6,761 bases of DNA from CAZROT01 sp964601895 (GTDB taxonomy: Bacteria > Pseudomonadota > Gammaproteobacteria > Enterobacterales > Enterobacteriaceae): the NCBI GenBank assembly GCA_964601895.1, contig CAZROT010000034.1, positions 1 through 6,761 on the forward strand, read 5' to 3'. The notes below the pieces were generated by a model. It was not told where the DNA came from. It made no database searches and saw nothing but the letters and a program-made list of their open reading frames with translations. Below, piece by piece: positions 1 through 5,509 of the stretch. Both the position numbers and the translations under genes were made by a program. Each line of letters begins with the position of its first letter. Within the stretch, counting starts at the first letter, position 1.

Positions 1-1
1 A

Positions 2-82
2 TTTGCCAACGTCTCATGTGCCAGTGTTCGCAAGGGTGACACTGTGAGCCAAGACTTGCTACAAGAAATGGGGAGAACCTAA
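2..82 (+). CDS. C-terminal end of an upstream gene (partial)
   Basis: The frame starting at base 2 is open from the window edge to a TAA at 80-82 and gives 26 residues ending in DLLQEMGRT. The other two forward frames hit stops within the first 60 bases, so this is the only open one. Its stop overlaps the next start as TAATG, the junction style used repeatedly in this operon, which supports a real gene end. The product cannot be identified from so few residues. By position, just before the connector genes, a capsid or head-tail adaptor protein would be expected, but that is inference from gene order only. Confidence 0.6.
   Translation, partial: FANVSCASVRKGDTVSQDLLQEMGRT
70..76 (+). promoter_or_regulatory. 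Ribosome binding site for the 77-residue gene
   Basis: GGGGAGA ends 5 nt before the ATG at 82 and is a good Shine-Dalgarno match. Together with the TAATG overlap it fixes the start at 82. Confidence 0.6.
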
Positions 83-315
83 TGGCGTCAGCATTGGCAT
101 CGGTTTACATCACGGTCGAGACGGTGATCGACGAGGCGGCGAAAGCCCTGTTAGAGGATTTTGACGCTGTATTTGATCGGCGTGTTGTCTACGATGCCAA
201 CGAACAGCCATCAATCGTCGTCTTTGTACGGAAGGGCGGAGTCTCTTCAAACGAGATTTTGCGCATTAATGAGTTCTTGACCGATCACTGGTCAACAGGA
301 GAGAGGGAAGCCTAA
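82..315 (+). CDS. Small hypothetical protein (77 aa), connector region
   Basis: I do not recognise this protein. It is 77 residues, acidic in its first half (EAAKALLEDFDAVFD), with no membrane segment, signal peptide or cysteine. By eye the order is strand, helix (about 14-32), two strands (34-40 and 44-50), then a helix (about 54-70), so a small alpha/beta fold is possible; this is a rough reading, not a computed prediction. The start is well supported by a GGGGAGA site and the TAATG overlap with the previous gene. It ends in another TAATG overlap with the holin-like gene, so all three are probably translated together. Position suggests either a small head/neck accessory protein or a partner of the membrane protein that follows. 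Confidence 0.75.
   Translation: MASALASVYITVETVIDEAAKALLEDFDAVFDRRVVYDANEQPSIVVFVRKGGVSSNEILRINEFLTDHWSTGEREA
297..310 (+). promoter_or_regulatory. Purine-rich ribosome binding site for the holin-like gene
   Basis: AGGAGAGAGGGAAG is a long purine run before the ATG at 315. It offers more than one Shine-Dalgarno register (AGGAG with a 13-nt gap, or GAGG with an 8-nt gap). The strong site plus the TAATG overlap suggests good expression of the membrane protein. Confidence 0.5.
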
Positions 316-653
316 TGGATTACGCACAGATTGTACTCGTGATTGTGGGGCTGGCCGCCGTGGTGATGGCGGGAACGGGCATCTACATCGCCAAGAAGCC
401 CGCGACTGTGACGAGTGTCCTGGCAGAGACCAGTGCGGCGTTGACTGACATTCAGACGGCGGCGGGCGCGGCGAAAGAGTACGTTGCAGCCGCTGAGCAA
501 CTTTGGAAGAGTGGGCAGATTCAGGCGGGAGATCGCTTTGACTTTGTGTTGAGTCGGCTTGTAGAGACGTTCCCGAGCATTCCTCGTCAGACGCTGGAGG
601 ACAGTATTGAGGCGGGCGTGACGTGGCTCAAGATGGGGCTGGGCGAAAAGTAA
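315..653 (+). CDS. Holin-like single-pass membrane protein (LLH/superfamily 6 type)
   Basis: The protein has 112 residues. Residues 5-26 are an uninterrupted hydrophobic stretch followed by KK (27-28), which fits one membrane-spanning helix with a cytoplasmic tail. Residues 30-66 are Ala/Thr-rich and probably helical. The C-terminal half runs KEYVAAAEQLWKSGQ, then a spacer, then LEDSIEAGVTWLK. This layout (one N-terminal membrane helix, helical linker, a YVE-like helix, and a final IEAAV-like helix) is the one I know from LLH-type phage holins, which form lesions in the host membrane during lysis. The match is from memory. The gene sits before the head closure gene, overlapping both neighbours by TAATG, and no endolysin is visible nearby. 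A membrane-anchored structural or accessory role is therefore a fair alternative. Confidence 0.6.
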   Translation: MDYAQIVLVIVGLAAVVMAGTGIYIAKKPATVTSVLAETSAALTDIQTAAGAAKEYVAAAEQLWKSGQIQAGDRFDFVLSRLVETFPSIPRQTLEDSIEAGVTWLKMGLGEK

Positions 654-1009
654 TGTTGACCGCCGCCGAACTTTCCTCCATGCGCACCATGCAGGCGCTG
701 ACCTTTGACCAGGTGGCGGTTGTGACGCGGCGTGCGTATACGGATGACGGAGCGGGCGGGCAGACAGTGACCAGCACGACAAGCAGTCTCCCGTGTCGTG
801 TTGCGCCGGTGAATGTCGCAACGCAGGCCGCCATGCTGGGTAGTCAGTTTGCCGAGAGTCAAGTTTGGAAAGTGACCTTCGCTGCGCTTGCTGATGTGCG
901 CAAGAACGACAAGATCGCCGTGCTGAGCAAGAGCATGGAAGTGCAGGCGGTGTTGGGCGAAGAGAGCCGCGAGACGGCGCGTGTGGTGCTTTGTGTGGAG
1001 AGGTTGTAA
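653..1009 (+). CDS. Head closure / head-tail adaptor protein
   Basis: The 118-residue product starts with LTAAELSSMR, then a beta-rich core with VAVVTRRAYTDDGAGGQTV (21-39) and a short PCRVAP segment (47-52), and ends with VRKNDKIAVL and a RETARVVLCVE strand (106-116). This succession (helix, then 'DGAGG', then 'CR-AP', then a 'D-I' turn and a final R-V-cysteine strand) is typical of phage head-tail joining proteins of the SPP1 gp16 / head completion type, which seal the portal after packaging and connect it to the tail. The ATG at 653 overlaps the previous stop (TAATG); a GTG at 623 in the same frame would overlap the upstream gene by 31 nt and is less likely. The Shine-Dalgarno is weak (GGGG at 635-638), so translation probably depends on coupling. 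Confidence 0.8.
   Translation: MLTAAELSSMRTMQALTFDQVAVVTRRAYTDDGAGGQTVTSTTSSLPCRVAPVNVATQAAMLGSQFAESQVWKVTFAALADVRKNDKIAVLSKSMEVQAVLGEESRETARVVLCVERL
997..1003 (+). promoter_or_regulatory. Ribosome binding site deciding a GTG start
   Basis: GGAGAGG lies 8 nt before GTG at 1012. It sits inside the last codons of the head closure gene and favours GTG 1012 over the in-frame TTG at 991. Confidence 0.65.
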
Positions 1010-1011
1010 CC

Positions 1012-1419
1012 GTGACAGTTTCAGTGCGGCTAGGCATTACAAGCAACCGAATCCCCGCCATCTTGCGTGCGCTGCGCAACGAGGCGAGCGCGATTGTGCG
1101 CGAGTCGGCATTCAGCGTGCAGTCGATCATTCTGGATGGCATGAGTGACGCGAAGAGTGGGCGTCTGTACGGATCGCACCAGGCGAGTGCGCCGGGGGAA
1201 TCGCCTGCGGTCGATACGGGCACCTTGATTGGTTCGATTGCCGTGGACGCCGAAGTGGGGCGCACATGGGCGGAAGTATCGGCGGGAACGGAGTATGCGG
1301 CGCATCTGGAGTATGGCACGGTGCAAATGGAGGCGCGTCCGTTTATGGTTCCGGCTGTTGAAGCCGAGCGTCCAAACTTTGAGCGTCGGTTCCGCAATCT
1401 GGAAAGCCGGTTGGAGTAG
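1012..1419 (+). CDS. HK97 gp10-like neck protein
   Basis: The 135-residue product shows the family hallmarks clearly: SGRLYGSHQASAPGESPAVDTG with LIGSI (49-76), where the pattern 'SGR-Y---H-AS-PGE-PA-DTG-L--SI' is near diagnostic, followed by GTEYAAHLEYGT (92-103) and ARPFMVPAVE (108-117). Proteins of this family join head and tail or help complete the tail end in HK97-like siphoviruses. Length is normal for the family. The start is GTG, chosen for its GGAGAGG site 8 nt upstream and because it begins 2 nt after the previous stop; TTG 991 would add seven residues and overlap the previous gene. The next gene follows after 2 nt. Confidence 0.92.
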   Translation: MTVSVRLGITSNRIPAILRALRNEASAIVRESAFSVQSIILDGMSDAKSGRLYGSHQASAPGESPAVDTGTLIGSIAVDAEVGRTWAEVSAGTEYAAHLEYGTVQMEARPFMVPAVEAERPNFERRFRNLESRLE

Positions 1420-1421
1420 CA

Positions 1422-1832
1422 ATGGCTGAAAGTGTGGTGGTTGACCGCTGGATTTACGGCAAATTATTCAATGACGCCACGCTCATGGCGCTTGTGACTG
1501 GTGTTTATTCGTCGCCAGTGTCGCCGGGCAAATTGTTGCCCTATGTGGTCTTTCAGGAGCAAACAACGCGTGACATTCGCGGGGTTGGACCCTCCCGCAT
1601 TGGTATCGGTGGCACATGGATTGTGCGGGCGGTAATGGAAACCCCGAGTTGGGGCGGATCGCTTGAGACTATCGCCAATCGCATTGACGTGCTCTTGCAG
1701 GCAGCGAGTGGCAGTGCAACTGGCGGCGTGGTGTGGGCGTGCGTGCGGGAGCGCCCGTTTCGCCTGGTGGAAAGCACGCAGAACGGACAATACCGTCACC
1801 TGGGCGGTATCTATCAGATTTGGGCGACATAG
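1422..1832 (+). CDS. Tail terminator / tail completion protein (DUF3168-like)
   Basis: The 136-residue product opens with a helix, WIYGKLFNDATLMALVTGVY (10-29), followed by the turn SPGKLLPYVVFQ (34-45), a beta strand GGTWIVRAVME (63-73), a second helix LETIANRIDVLLQ (81-93) and closing strands with RHLGGIYQIWA (125-135). This 'L-a-d-a-L-alv-gvY---P--lPYVvFq' opening and the final G-Y-I-A strand match the phage tail completion family (DUF3168, SPP1 gp17 / lambda gpU class), which caps the tube, stops its growth and docks it on the head. GGAG at 1413-1416, 5 nt before the ATG, fixes the start. It follows the gp10-like gene after 2 nt, the usual neighbour. Confidence 0.85.
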   Translation: MAESVVVDRWIYGKLFNDATLMALVTGVYSSPVSPGKLLPYVVFQEQTTRDIRGVGPSRIGIGGTWIVRAVMETPSWGGSLETIANRIDVLLQAASGSATGGVVWACVRERPFRLVESTQNGQYRHLGGIYQIWAT

Positions 1833-1844
1833 GTCGCAGTGTTT

Positions 1845-1851
1845 AGGGGGG
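1845..1851 (+). promoter_or_regulatory. Ribosome binding site before the tail tube gene
   Basis: AGGGGGG lies just before an ATGATG pair at 1853-1858. The gap is 1 nt to the first ATG and 4 nt to the second, so the second (1856) is better spaced and may be the main start. The tube is usually the most abundant tail protein, which fits a strong dedicated site. Confidence 0.55.
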
Positions 1852-1852
1852 C

Positions 1853-2833
1853 ATGATGGCAGAACGAGCGAGTATTTTTCAGACTGTGCAAATCGGTGTG
1901 GAAACCACCTACGGCACAGGCGTCGCGGCAAATCGCAAGTTGACCGGCCTGAGTATTGAGCCGAGTCCGCGCGTGGATATTGAATCTTTCCGCGCTGCGG
2001 GCATGAAGTTTGCCACGGTAGCGGCATTGAACAAGGAATGGTCAGAGGGTACGCTTTCCGGCCCGATCACCTATACGGAGATGGTCTACCTTCTCAACAG
2101 TCTCATGAAGTCGGTTACGACGCCTACGGGGGCGGGCGCTGCGAAGACGTGGGCATTCGACGTGGACAGTGACTCAGCTGATACCGTGAAGTCGTTTACG
2201 GTGGAACACGGATCAGCAGAGCGTGCGCATTCGTTCGCCGGCGCACTGGTGACTGGGTTGGAACTCGAATTTACTCGTGACGGCTGCGAACTGACCGGCA
2301 CGGTACTAGGCAAGGCGCTTACTGACGGCATCACCATGACGGGATCGCCTACGGAGGTTGCGCTGGTTCCGGTCATGGCTCCGCAGGTGACGGTCAAGAC
2401 AGCAACGACGCAGGCGGGTTTGACGGCGGCCAGTGCGTTGTCGCGTGTTCTGTCGTGTTCGTGGGCGTTGACGGATCGTTATGCGCCGGTATGGGTATTG
2501 AATGCCAGCAACGATTTTCCCGCAACAGTAGAGACCGAGCCGACACTGGAGTGCAAGATCAAACTCGAGGCGGACTCTGCTGGCATGGCGTATCTGACGA
2601 ATCTGCGCGCGGCGTCCAGTGTGTTCCTGCGTATCGGCGCCACGGGCGCTGCGATCAGTGGTGGTGGCAACTACACCATGACGATTGACGCCGCCTGCAA
2701 GGTGACGGACATCACGCCATTCGAGGATGCAGACGGCGTGTTTGCGGTCGAATACACCCTGACGGGCATCCATGATGCGACATGGGGCAAGGCAACGTCG
2801 ATCACGCTGATCAATGAGATGACAGCACTCTAA
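1853..2833 (+). CDS. Major tail tube protein
   Basis: The product is 326 residues (325 if it starts at the second ATG, 1856). It opens with FQTVQIGVETTYGTGVAANR (9-28), the 'G-E-tyGT---a' opening of large phage tail tube proteins (Phage_tube_2-like), and the rest is beta-rich with many Thr, Ser and Gly, as expected for a subunit stacking into the DNA conduit. Residues 63-85 (EWSEGTLSGPITYTEMVYLLNSL) and 220-255 (VETEPTLECKIKLEADSAGMAYLTNL) look like equivalent strand-loop-helix parts of two tube folds, so an internal duplication is possible. The gene lies between terminator and chaperone genes, the standard place for the tube, and there is no sheath gene before it. The 20-nt gap before it (1833-1852) is the largest intergenic gap in the window. 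Confidence 0.88.
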   Translation: MMAERASIFQTVQIGVETTYGTGVAANRKLTGLSIEPSPRVDIESFRAAGMKFATVAALNKEWSEGTLSGPITYTEMVYLLNSLMKSVTTPTGAGAAKTWAFDVDSDSADTVKSFTVEHGSAERAHSFAGALVTGLELEFTRDGCELTGTVLGKALTDGITMTGSPTEVALVPVMAPQVTVKTATTQAGLTAASALSRVLSCSWALTDRYAPVWVLNASNDFPATVETEPTLECKIKLEADSAGMAYLTNLRAASSVFLRIGATGAAISGGGNYTMTIDAACKVTDITPFEDADGVFAVEYTLTGIHDATWGKATSITLINEMTAL

Positions 2834-2841
2834 GGGGAAAC

Positions 2842-3150
2842 ATGCCAATCAGTTTGTCGGAATTGCAGAACAACACGCGCACGATCACGGTCGACTATGA
2901 CGGCGAGAAGGTGACGGTGGTCTACAAGCCGGGTGTGCTTACGCCAACGGCTAGCACAGAATTCGTCAAGTCGACCGTGGTAGAGCAACTCGAAAAGTTG
3001 CTGGTCAGTTGGGATGTCATGGATGAGAAGGGCAAGCCGTTGCCGGTTACGACTGAACTTCTGAACCAATTGCCGGGGCGCTTCCTGTCGCACTTGGCGC
3101 TTGCCGTAAGCGGTGACATGCGCCCAAACGAGACACGCGCCGCGAGTTAA
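2842..3150 (+). CDS. Tail assembly chaperone, short product (G-like)
   Basis: The 102-residue product is the unshifted form of the chaperone, corresponding in role to lambda gpG. It starts with strands TITVDYDGEKVTVVYKP (14-30), followed by a helix (37-54), then LLVSWDVMDEKGKPLPVT (53-70), a widely shared chaperone motif, and the helix LLNQLPGRFLSHLALAV (73-89). The start is supported by AGGGG at 2833-2837, 4 nt upstream, and an 8-nt gap after the tube gene. It sits directly between tube and tape measure, where the chaperone always lies in siphoviruses, and binds the tape measure during tube assembly. A slippery heptamer seven codons before its stop diverts some ribosomes into the longer product. 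Confidence 0.87.
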   Translation: MPISLSELQNNTRTITVDYDGEKVTVVYKPGVLTPTASTEFVKSTVVEQLEKLLVSWDVMDEKGKPLPVTTELLNQLPGRFLSHLALAVSGDMRPNETRAAS

Positions 3151-3350
3151 GGCGCTACCTGGCAACAGAGGGACAAATGGGCGCGCTACCGGACTGGTAC
3201 ACACTACTGCGGGCAGCGCGCTATTTGCAGGTAGCACCGTGGGAACTTGCGGCGCGCCCCATGCAATGGATGGAGTGGGCGCTAATGTCTGAGAGTGCCG
3301 AGAACGAAGCCCAGGCGATCATGGCAAAGACACGGGGTAAGAAGAAATGA
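2842..3350 (+). CDS. Tail assembly chaperone, -1 frameshift fusion (GT-like)
   Basis: Predicted product of a -1 shift at 3123-3129. It joins the first 96 residues of the short chaperone (to N96, AAC at 3127-3129) to 73 residues read from 3129 (RDTRRELRRYLATEGQ...), giving 169 residues. The second frame opens after a TGA at 3114-3116 and overlaps the first by 34 nt. Its body, LPDWYTLLRAARYLQVAPWEL, then WMEWAL and AENEAQA, is typical of T-domain extensions that link the tube to the tape measure during assembly. It ends in KKK and its TGA overlaps the tape measure ATG (ATGA). Frameshifted chaperones at this locus are widespread in tailed phages (lambda G/GT). The shift here is inferred from sequence, not measured. 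Confidence 0.8.
3123..3129 (+). promoter_or_regulatory. -1 ribosomal frameshift slippery heptamer CCCAAAC
   Basis: C CCA AAC is read with CCA (3124-3126) and AAC (3127-3129) in the chaperone frame, an exact X XXY YYZ pattern. Slipping back one base re-pairs on CCC and AAA, and the next codon is CGA at 3129, entering the extension frame. It lies in the 34-nt overlap of the two frames (3117-3150), the only place a simple shift could work. I noticed no other CCCAAAC in the window, though this was not an exhaustive count. Confidence 0.8.
3137..3155 (+). promoter_or_regulatory. Possible frameshift-stimulating hairpin
   Basis: GCGCC at 3137-3141 pairs perfectly with GGCGC at 3151-3155, giving a 5-bp all-G/C stem with a 9-nt loop that contains the zero-frame stop TAA (3148-3150). 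The 7-nt gap from the end of the slippery heptamer is the usual distance for a stimulatory structure. The stem can add A3135-T3156 with a bulged C. A short GC stem can occur by chance in DNA this GC-rich, so the call rests mainly on its spacing. Confidence 0.5.
3177..3350 (+). CDS. T-domain frame read from an internal ATG (57 aa, alternative)
   Basis: The frame used by the frameshift extension has an in-frame ATG at 3177, preceded by GAGG (3168-3171) with a 5-nt gap, so a stand-alone 57-residue protein MGALPDWYTLL...RGKKK is possible. It carries most of the T-like region: LPDWYTLLRAARYL, VAPWEL and the Trp/Met-rich WMEWALM. An automatic annotation could report it as a separate small gene. I favour frameshift expression because of the CCCAAAC site and because the open frame continues upstream into RRELRRYLATEGQ, which also looks coding. 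Both could occur. Confidence 0.5.
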   Translation: MGALPDWYTLLRAARYLQVAPWELAARPMQWMEWALMSESAENEAQAIMAKTRGKKK

Positions 3351-5509
3351 GCATTGTCGCCGCCGAACTGGTTGCGCGGGTAAGTGCCGATACGGGGCCA
3401 GCCGACCGTGAGTTGCGCGGCTGGGCTGGGCGTTTGGGCAGCAAGAGCGGCCCGTTCGCTGGCATTGGTGCGGTCTTCGGCGGCAACCTTTTGTCTGGAG
3501 CCGTGCAGGGGCTGGGGCGCGGCATTGCTGACGTGGGGCGAATCGGCGTTGGCGTGTTTGCCGACATGGCTTCTGCCGGCATGGATTTTGAAGCACAAAT
3601 GGACGCCGTGGCAGCGGTGTTGGGCGGCACGGCGGCGGAAGCGGATGCGCTGGGCGATCTGGCGATTGAATTGGCGGTTGACCCTAATCTGAAGGTCAAC
3701 GCCACTGAGGCGGCGGAAGCGATCACCAATCTCGCCACGGCTGGTTTGACCGCCGAGGAGATTCTGGGCGGCGCAACCAAGGCGACGGTGCTACTCGCCA
3801 ATTCAACGGGCGGCTCTTTTGGGCAGGCGGCAACGGTTGCGACGGACGTGATGTCGCTCTTCAACATTGAAGCCGCCGACATGATGGAAGCCGTTGACGG
3901 CATCGCCGCTGTATCGAACGTCTCCAAGTTTGACCTGAACGATTATGCGCTGGCGCTTTCACAGGCGGGCGGCGTGGCGGCGCTCAGTGGTGTCGAGTTT
4001 GACGAGTTCAACGCCGTCATTGCCTCTACCTCCTCGTATTTCGCTTCGGGTTCCGACGCTGGCACATCATTCAAGACTTTTCTGCAACGTCTGCAACCGA
4101 CCACGCAGGAAGCCAAAGACCTTATGTTCGAGTTGGGGCTGGTGACGGAGGACAATCAAAGCGCCTTCTATAACGCCAACGGCGAACTGCGCACCATGAA
4201 TGAGATTTACGGGATCATGAACAAGACCTTCGGTAGCATGACGGAGGCACAAAAGAGTTTCTATTTGAGTCAGATATTCGGCACGGACGCCATGCGTACG
4301 GCGGGTGCGATTGCCGACATGACAGACAAGCAGTTTGGCGAACTGCTCAATACGATGGACGAGTCCAGTGCGCTGGATTCGGCAAAGATTCGCACGGACA
4401 ACTTCAAGTCGGCACTGGAAAATCTTGGTGGAGCGGTAGAGGCGGTAAAACTCTCAATTTGGGACCAACTGGAGGGTCCGGCGCAAGAGTTGGTAGTAGC
4501 AATAACGCCGCTCATAGAGTGGATAGCGCCCATGGCGGTGGATTATGCAAAGCAACTTGGCGAATGGCTTTCGGATCGCATAGCAGAAGTGACGGCCACG
4601 GCAAAGGTGACCTGGAATTTCACCAACGGCGACATACTAGCCACCGTAATGACGTCAATTGCTCGCCTCACCGATGCCGAAATAGAGTTTGACGCCCTCG
4701 GCATCGTCCGCCTTGACTGGGGCGATGTCGACATGGAATTCGACGCCGTGGGCAACGTTACCATGCAATGGGAGGGGCGCGCAATCGGGGCTAGCACCAG
4801 TTGGGGCCCGGACAAGCCCATGGAGGTCGAGGCGCACGTCAATTGGGGCAATGTGTACGAGGACTTCAAGATGGCCATGACCAATGACACTGGGTCATGG
4901 GCAGATTTGTTCAGGCTGCCAACTTTCAAGCCGCTTACTCCGGGGACGCTCTTTGGCGACATGCTAACCAAGACGTACGAAATTGGCGTGAAGGTTGGGG
5001 AGGTCGACTGGGGCGACGAGTGGACGAAAGCCCGCGAGATGGCAGTCTCCATGCTGGCGGACTGGGGCGACATCTGGAGCGAAATATATAGCGTCGTCGT
5101 CAACGCCACGGTTGACTGGGGCGGCGTCTGGGACTCGGCGAAGACGATTGTCGTCAACCTGATCCCTAACTGGCTCGGCGGGGGCGACGCTCCACCACCG
5201 CCGGCCGACCCGGCGGCGGGCGTGCCTCGATTCAGGACAGACCGCCAGCGCGGCAGTGACGGCTGGTCTGGTGCAGACGAAAACGCCACCGGCAACCCCA
5301 TGTTTGGCGGCGGTTGGACATGGGTGGGCGAGCGCGGGCCGGAACTGGTGCGCTTGCCACGCGCAAGCCGCATTTATGACGCTGAGGATTCTCGCGGCAT
5401 GGGCGGCGGCGTGACTGTCAACCAGCAGTACATTGTGCGCAACCCAATCGAAGCGGACATTGCCGCGCGCAAGACGGCGGAATACCTGCGCAGAAAGCAG
5501 CGTCGCTAA
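3347..5509 (+). CDS. Phage tail tape measure protein
   Basis: The 720-residue product determines tail length and is extruded ahead of the DNA at infection. Residues 1-30 form an amphipathic start, 34-75 a Gly-rich hydrophobic stretch, and about 78-395 match the core of TP901-type tape measures: FEAQMDAVAAVLG (81-93), ATEAAEAITNLATAGLTAEE (119-138), SQAGGVAALSGVEFDE (205-220) and SQIFGTDAMRTAGAIADM (308-325). Residues 447-610 are Trp-rich repeats, 611-626 a Pro-rich linker, and 653-720 the common C-terminal end with WVGERGPELVRLPRASRIY (659-677) and basic RRKQRR. I see no lysozyme or peptidase motif. At about 0.15 nm per residue, the known rule for helical rulers, the upper limit is about 108 nm of tail; the non-helical repeats would lower it. 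The ATG overlaps the previous TGA (ATGA). Confidence 0.95.
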   Translation: MSIVAAELVARVSADTGPADRELRGWAGRLGSKSGPFAGIGAVFGGNLLSGAVQGLGRGIADVGRIGVGVFADMASAGMDFEAQMDAVAAVLGGTAAEADALGDLAIELAVDPNLKVNATEAAEAITNLATAGLTAEEILGGATKATVLLANSTGGSFGQAATVATDVMSLFNIEAADMMEAVDGIAAVSNVSKFDLNDYALALSQAGGVAALSGVEFDEFNAVIASTSSYFASGSDAGTSFKTFLQRLQPTTQEAKDLMFELGLVTEDNQSAFYNANGELRTMNEIYGIMNKTFGSMTEAQKSFYLSQIFGTDAMRTAGAIADMTDKQFGELLNTMDESSALDSAKIRTDNFKSALENLGGAVEAVKLSIWDQLEGPAQELVVAITPLIEWIAPMAVDYAKQLGEWLSDRIAEVTATAKVTWNFTNGDILATVMTSIARLTDAEIEFDALGIVRLDWGDVDMEFDAVGNVTMQWEGRAIGASTSWGPDKPMEVEAHVNWGNVYEDFKMAMTNDTGSWADLFRLPTFKPLTPGTLFGDMLTKTYEIGVKVGEVDWGDEWTKAREMAVSMLADWGDIWSEIYSVVVNATVDWGGVWDSAKTIVVNLIPNWLGGGDAPPPPADPAAGVPRFRTDRQRGSDGWSGADENATGNPMFGGGWTWVGERGPELVRLPRASRIYDAEDSRGMGGGVTVNQQYIVRNPIEADIAARKTAEYLRRKQRR
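4685..4786 (+). repeat. Two-copy 17-residue repeat in the tape measure (EFDA-G-V--W)
   Basis: Residues 447-463 start EFDALGIVRLDWG and residues 464-480 start EFDAVGNVTMQWE. The copies are exactly 17 residues (51 bp) apart. The DNA of the two copies is diverged more than the protein, which suggests an old duplication kept for its protein pattern. The alternating polar/hydrophobic residues suggest beta strands. Confidence 0.7.
4838..5164 (+). repeat. 18-residue Trp-Gly repeats in the tape measure
   Basis: Three consecutive 54-bp units encode VDWGDEWTKAREMAVSML (553-570, bases 5003-5056), ADWGDIWSEIYSVVVNAT (571-588, 5057-5110) and VDWGGVWDSAKTIVVNLI (589-606, 5111-5164), and a fourth begins as PNWLGGG. 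Trp 555, 573, 591 and 609 are exactly 18 residues apart. An earlier unit at 498-515 (VNWGNVYEDFK..., from base 4838) is followed by Trp 518, again 18 from Trp 500. Consensus: x-D-W-G-D-x-W-x-x-A, then a hydrophobic run. Confidence 0.85.

Noticed and set aside
623..653. GTG 623 as start of the head closure gene
   Set aside because: It would overlap the previous gene by 31 nt; ATG 653 sits in a TAATG junction like its neighbours and gives a protein starting at the usual LTAAEL position.
991..1011. TTG 991 as start of the gp10-like gene
   Set aside because: GTG 1012 has a well-placed GGAGAGG and avoids overlap with the previous gene.
312..1397. Long reverse-strand open frame (361 codons)
   Set aside because: It lies opposite four well-supported + strand genes, is rich in Arg, Ser, Pro and Cys as expected from antisense of GC-rich genes, and has no recognisable domain.
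1833..1852. Promoter or terminator in the gap before the tail tube gene
   Set aside because: The gap is only 20 nt, with no inverted repeat, T run or -10/-35 pair; it holds just a ribosome binding site.
3319..3927. Reverse-strand open frame (202 codons)
   Set aside because: It is opposite the tape measure gene and made mainly of Ala, Ser, Pro and Thr, the mirror of Ala/Gly-rich coding DNA.
5003..5164. CRISPR-like or DNA-level direct repeats
   Set aside because: The 54-bp units are diverged in DNA, have no spacers, and are in frame with a protein repeat.
4543..5373. Reverse-strand open frame (276 codons)
   Set aside because: It is opposite the Trp-rich part of the tape measure; Ser/Pro/Thr-rich with no motif, and its openness follows from the codon pattern of the sense strand.
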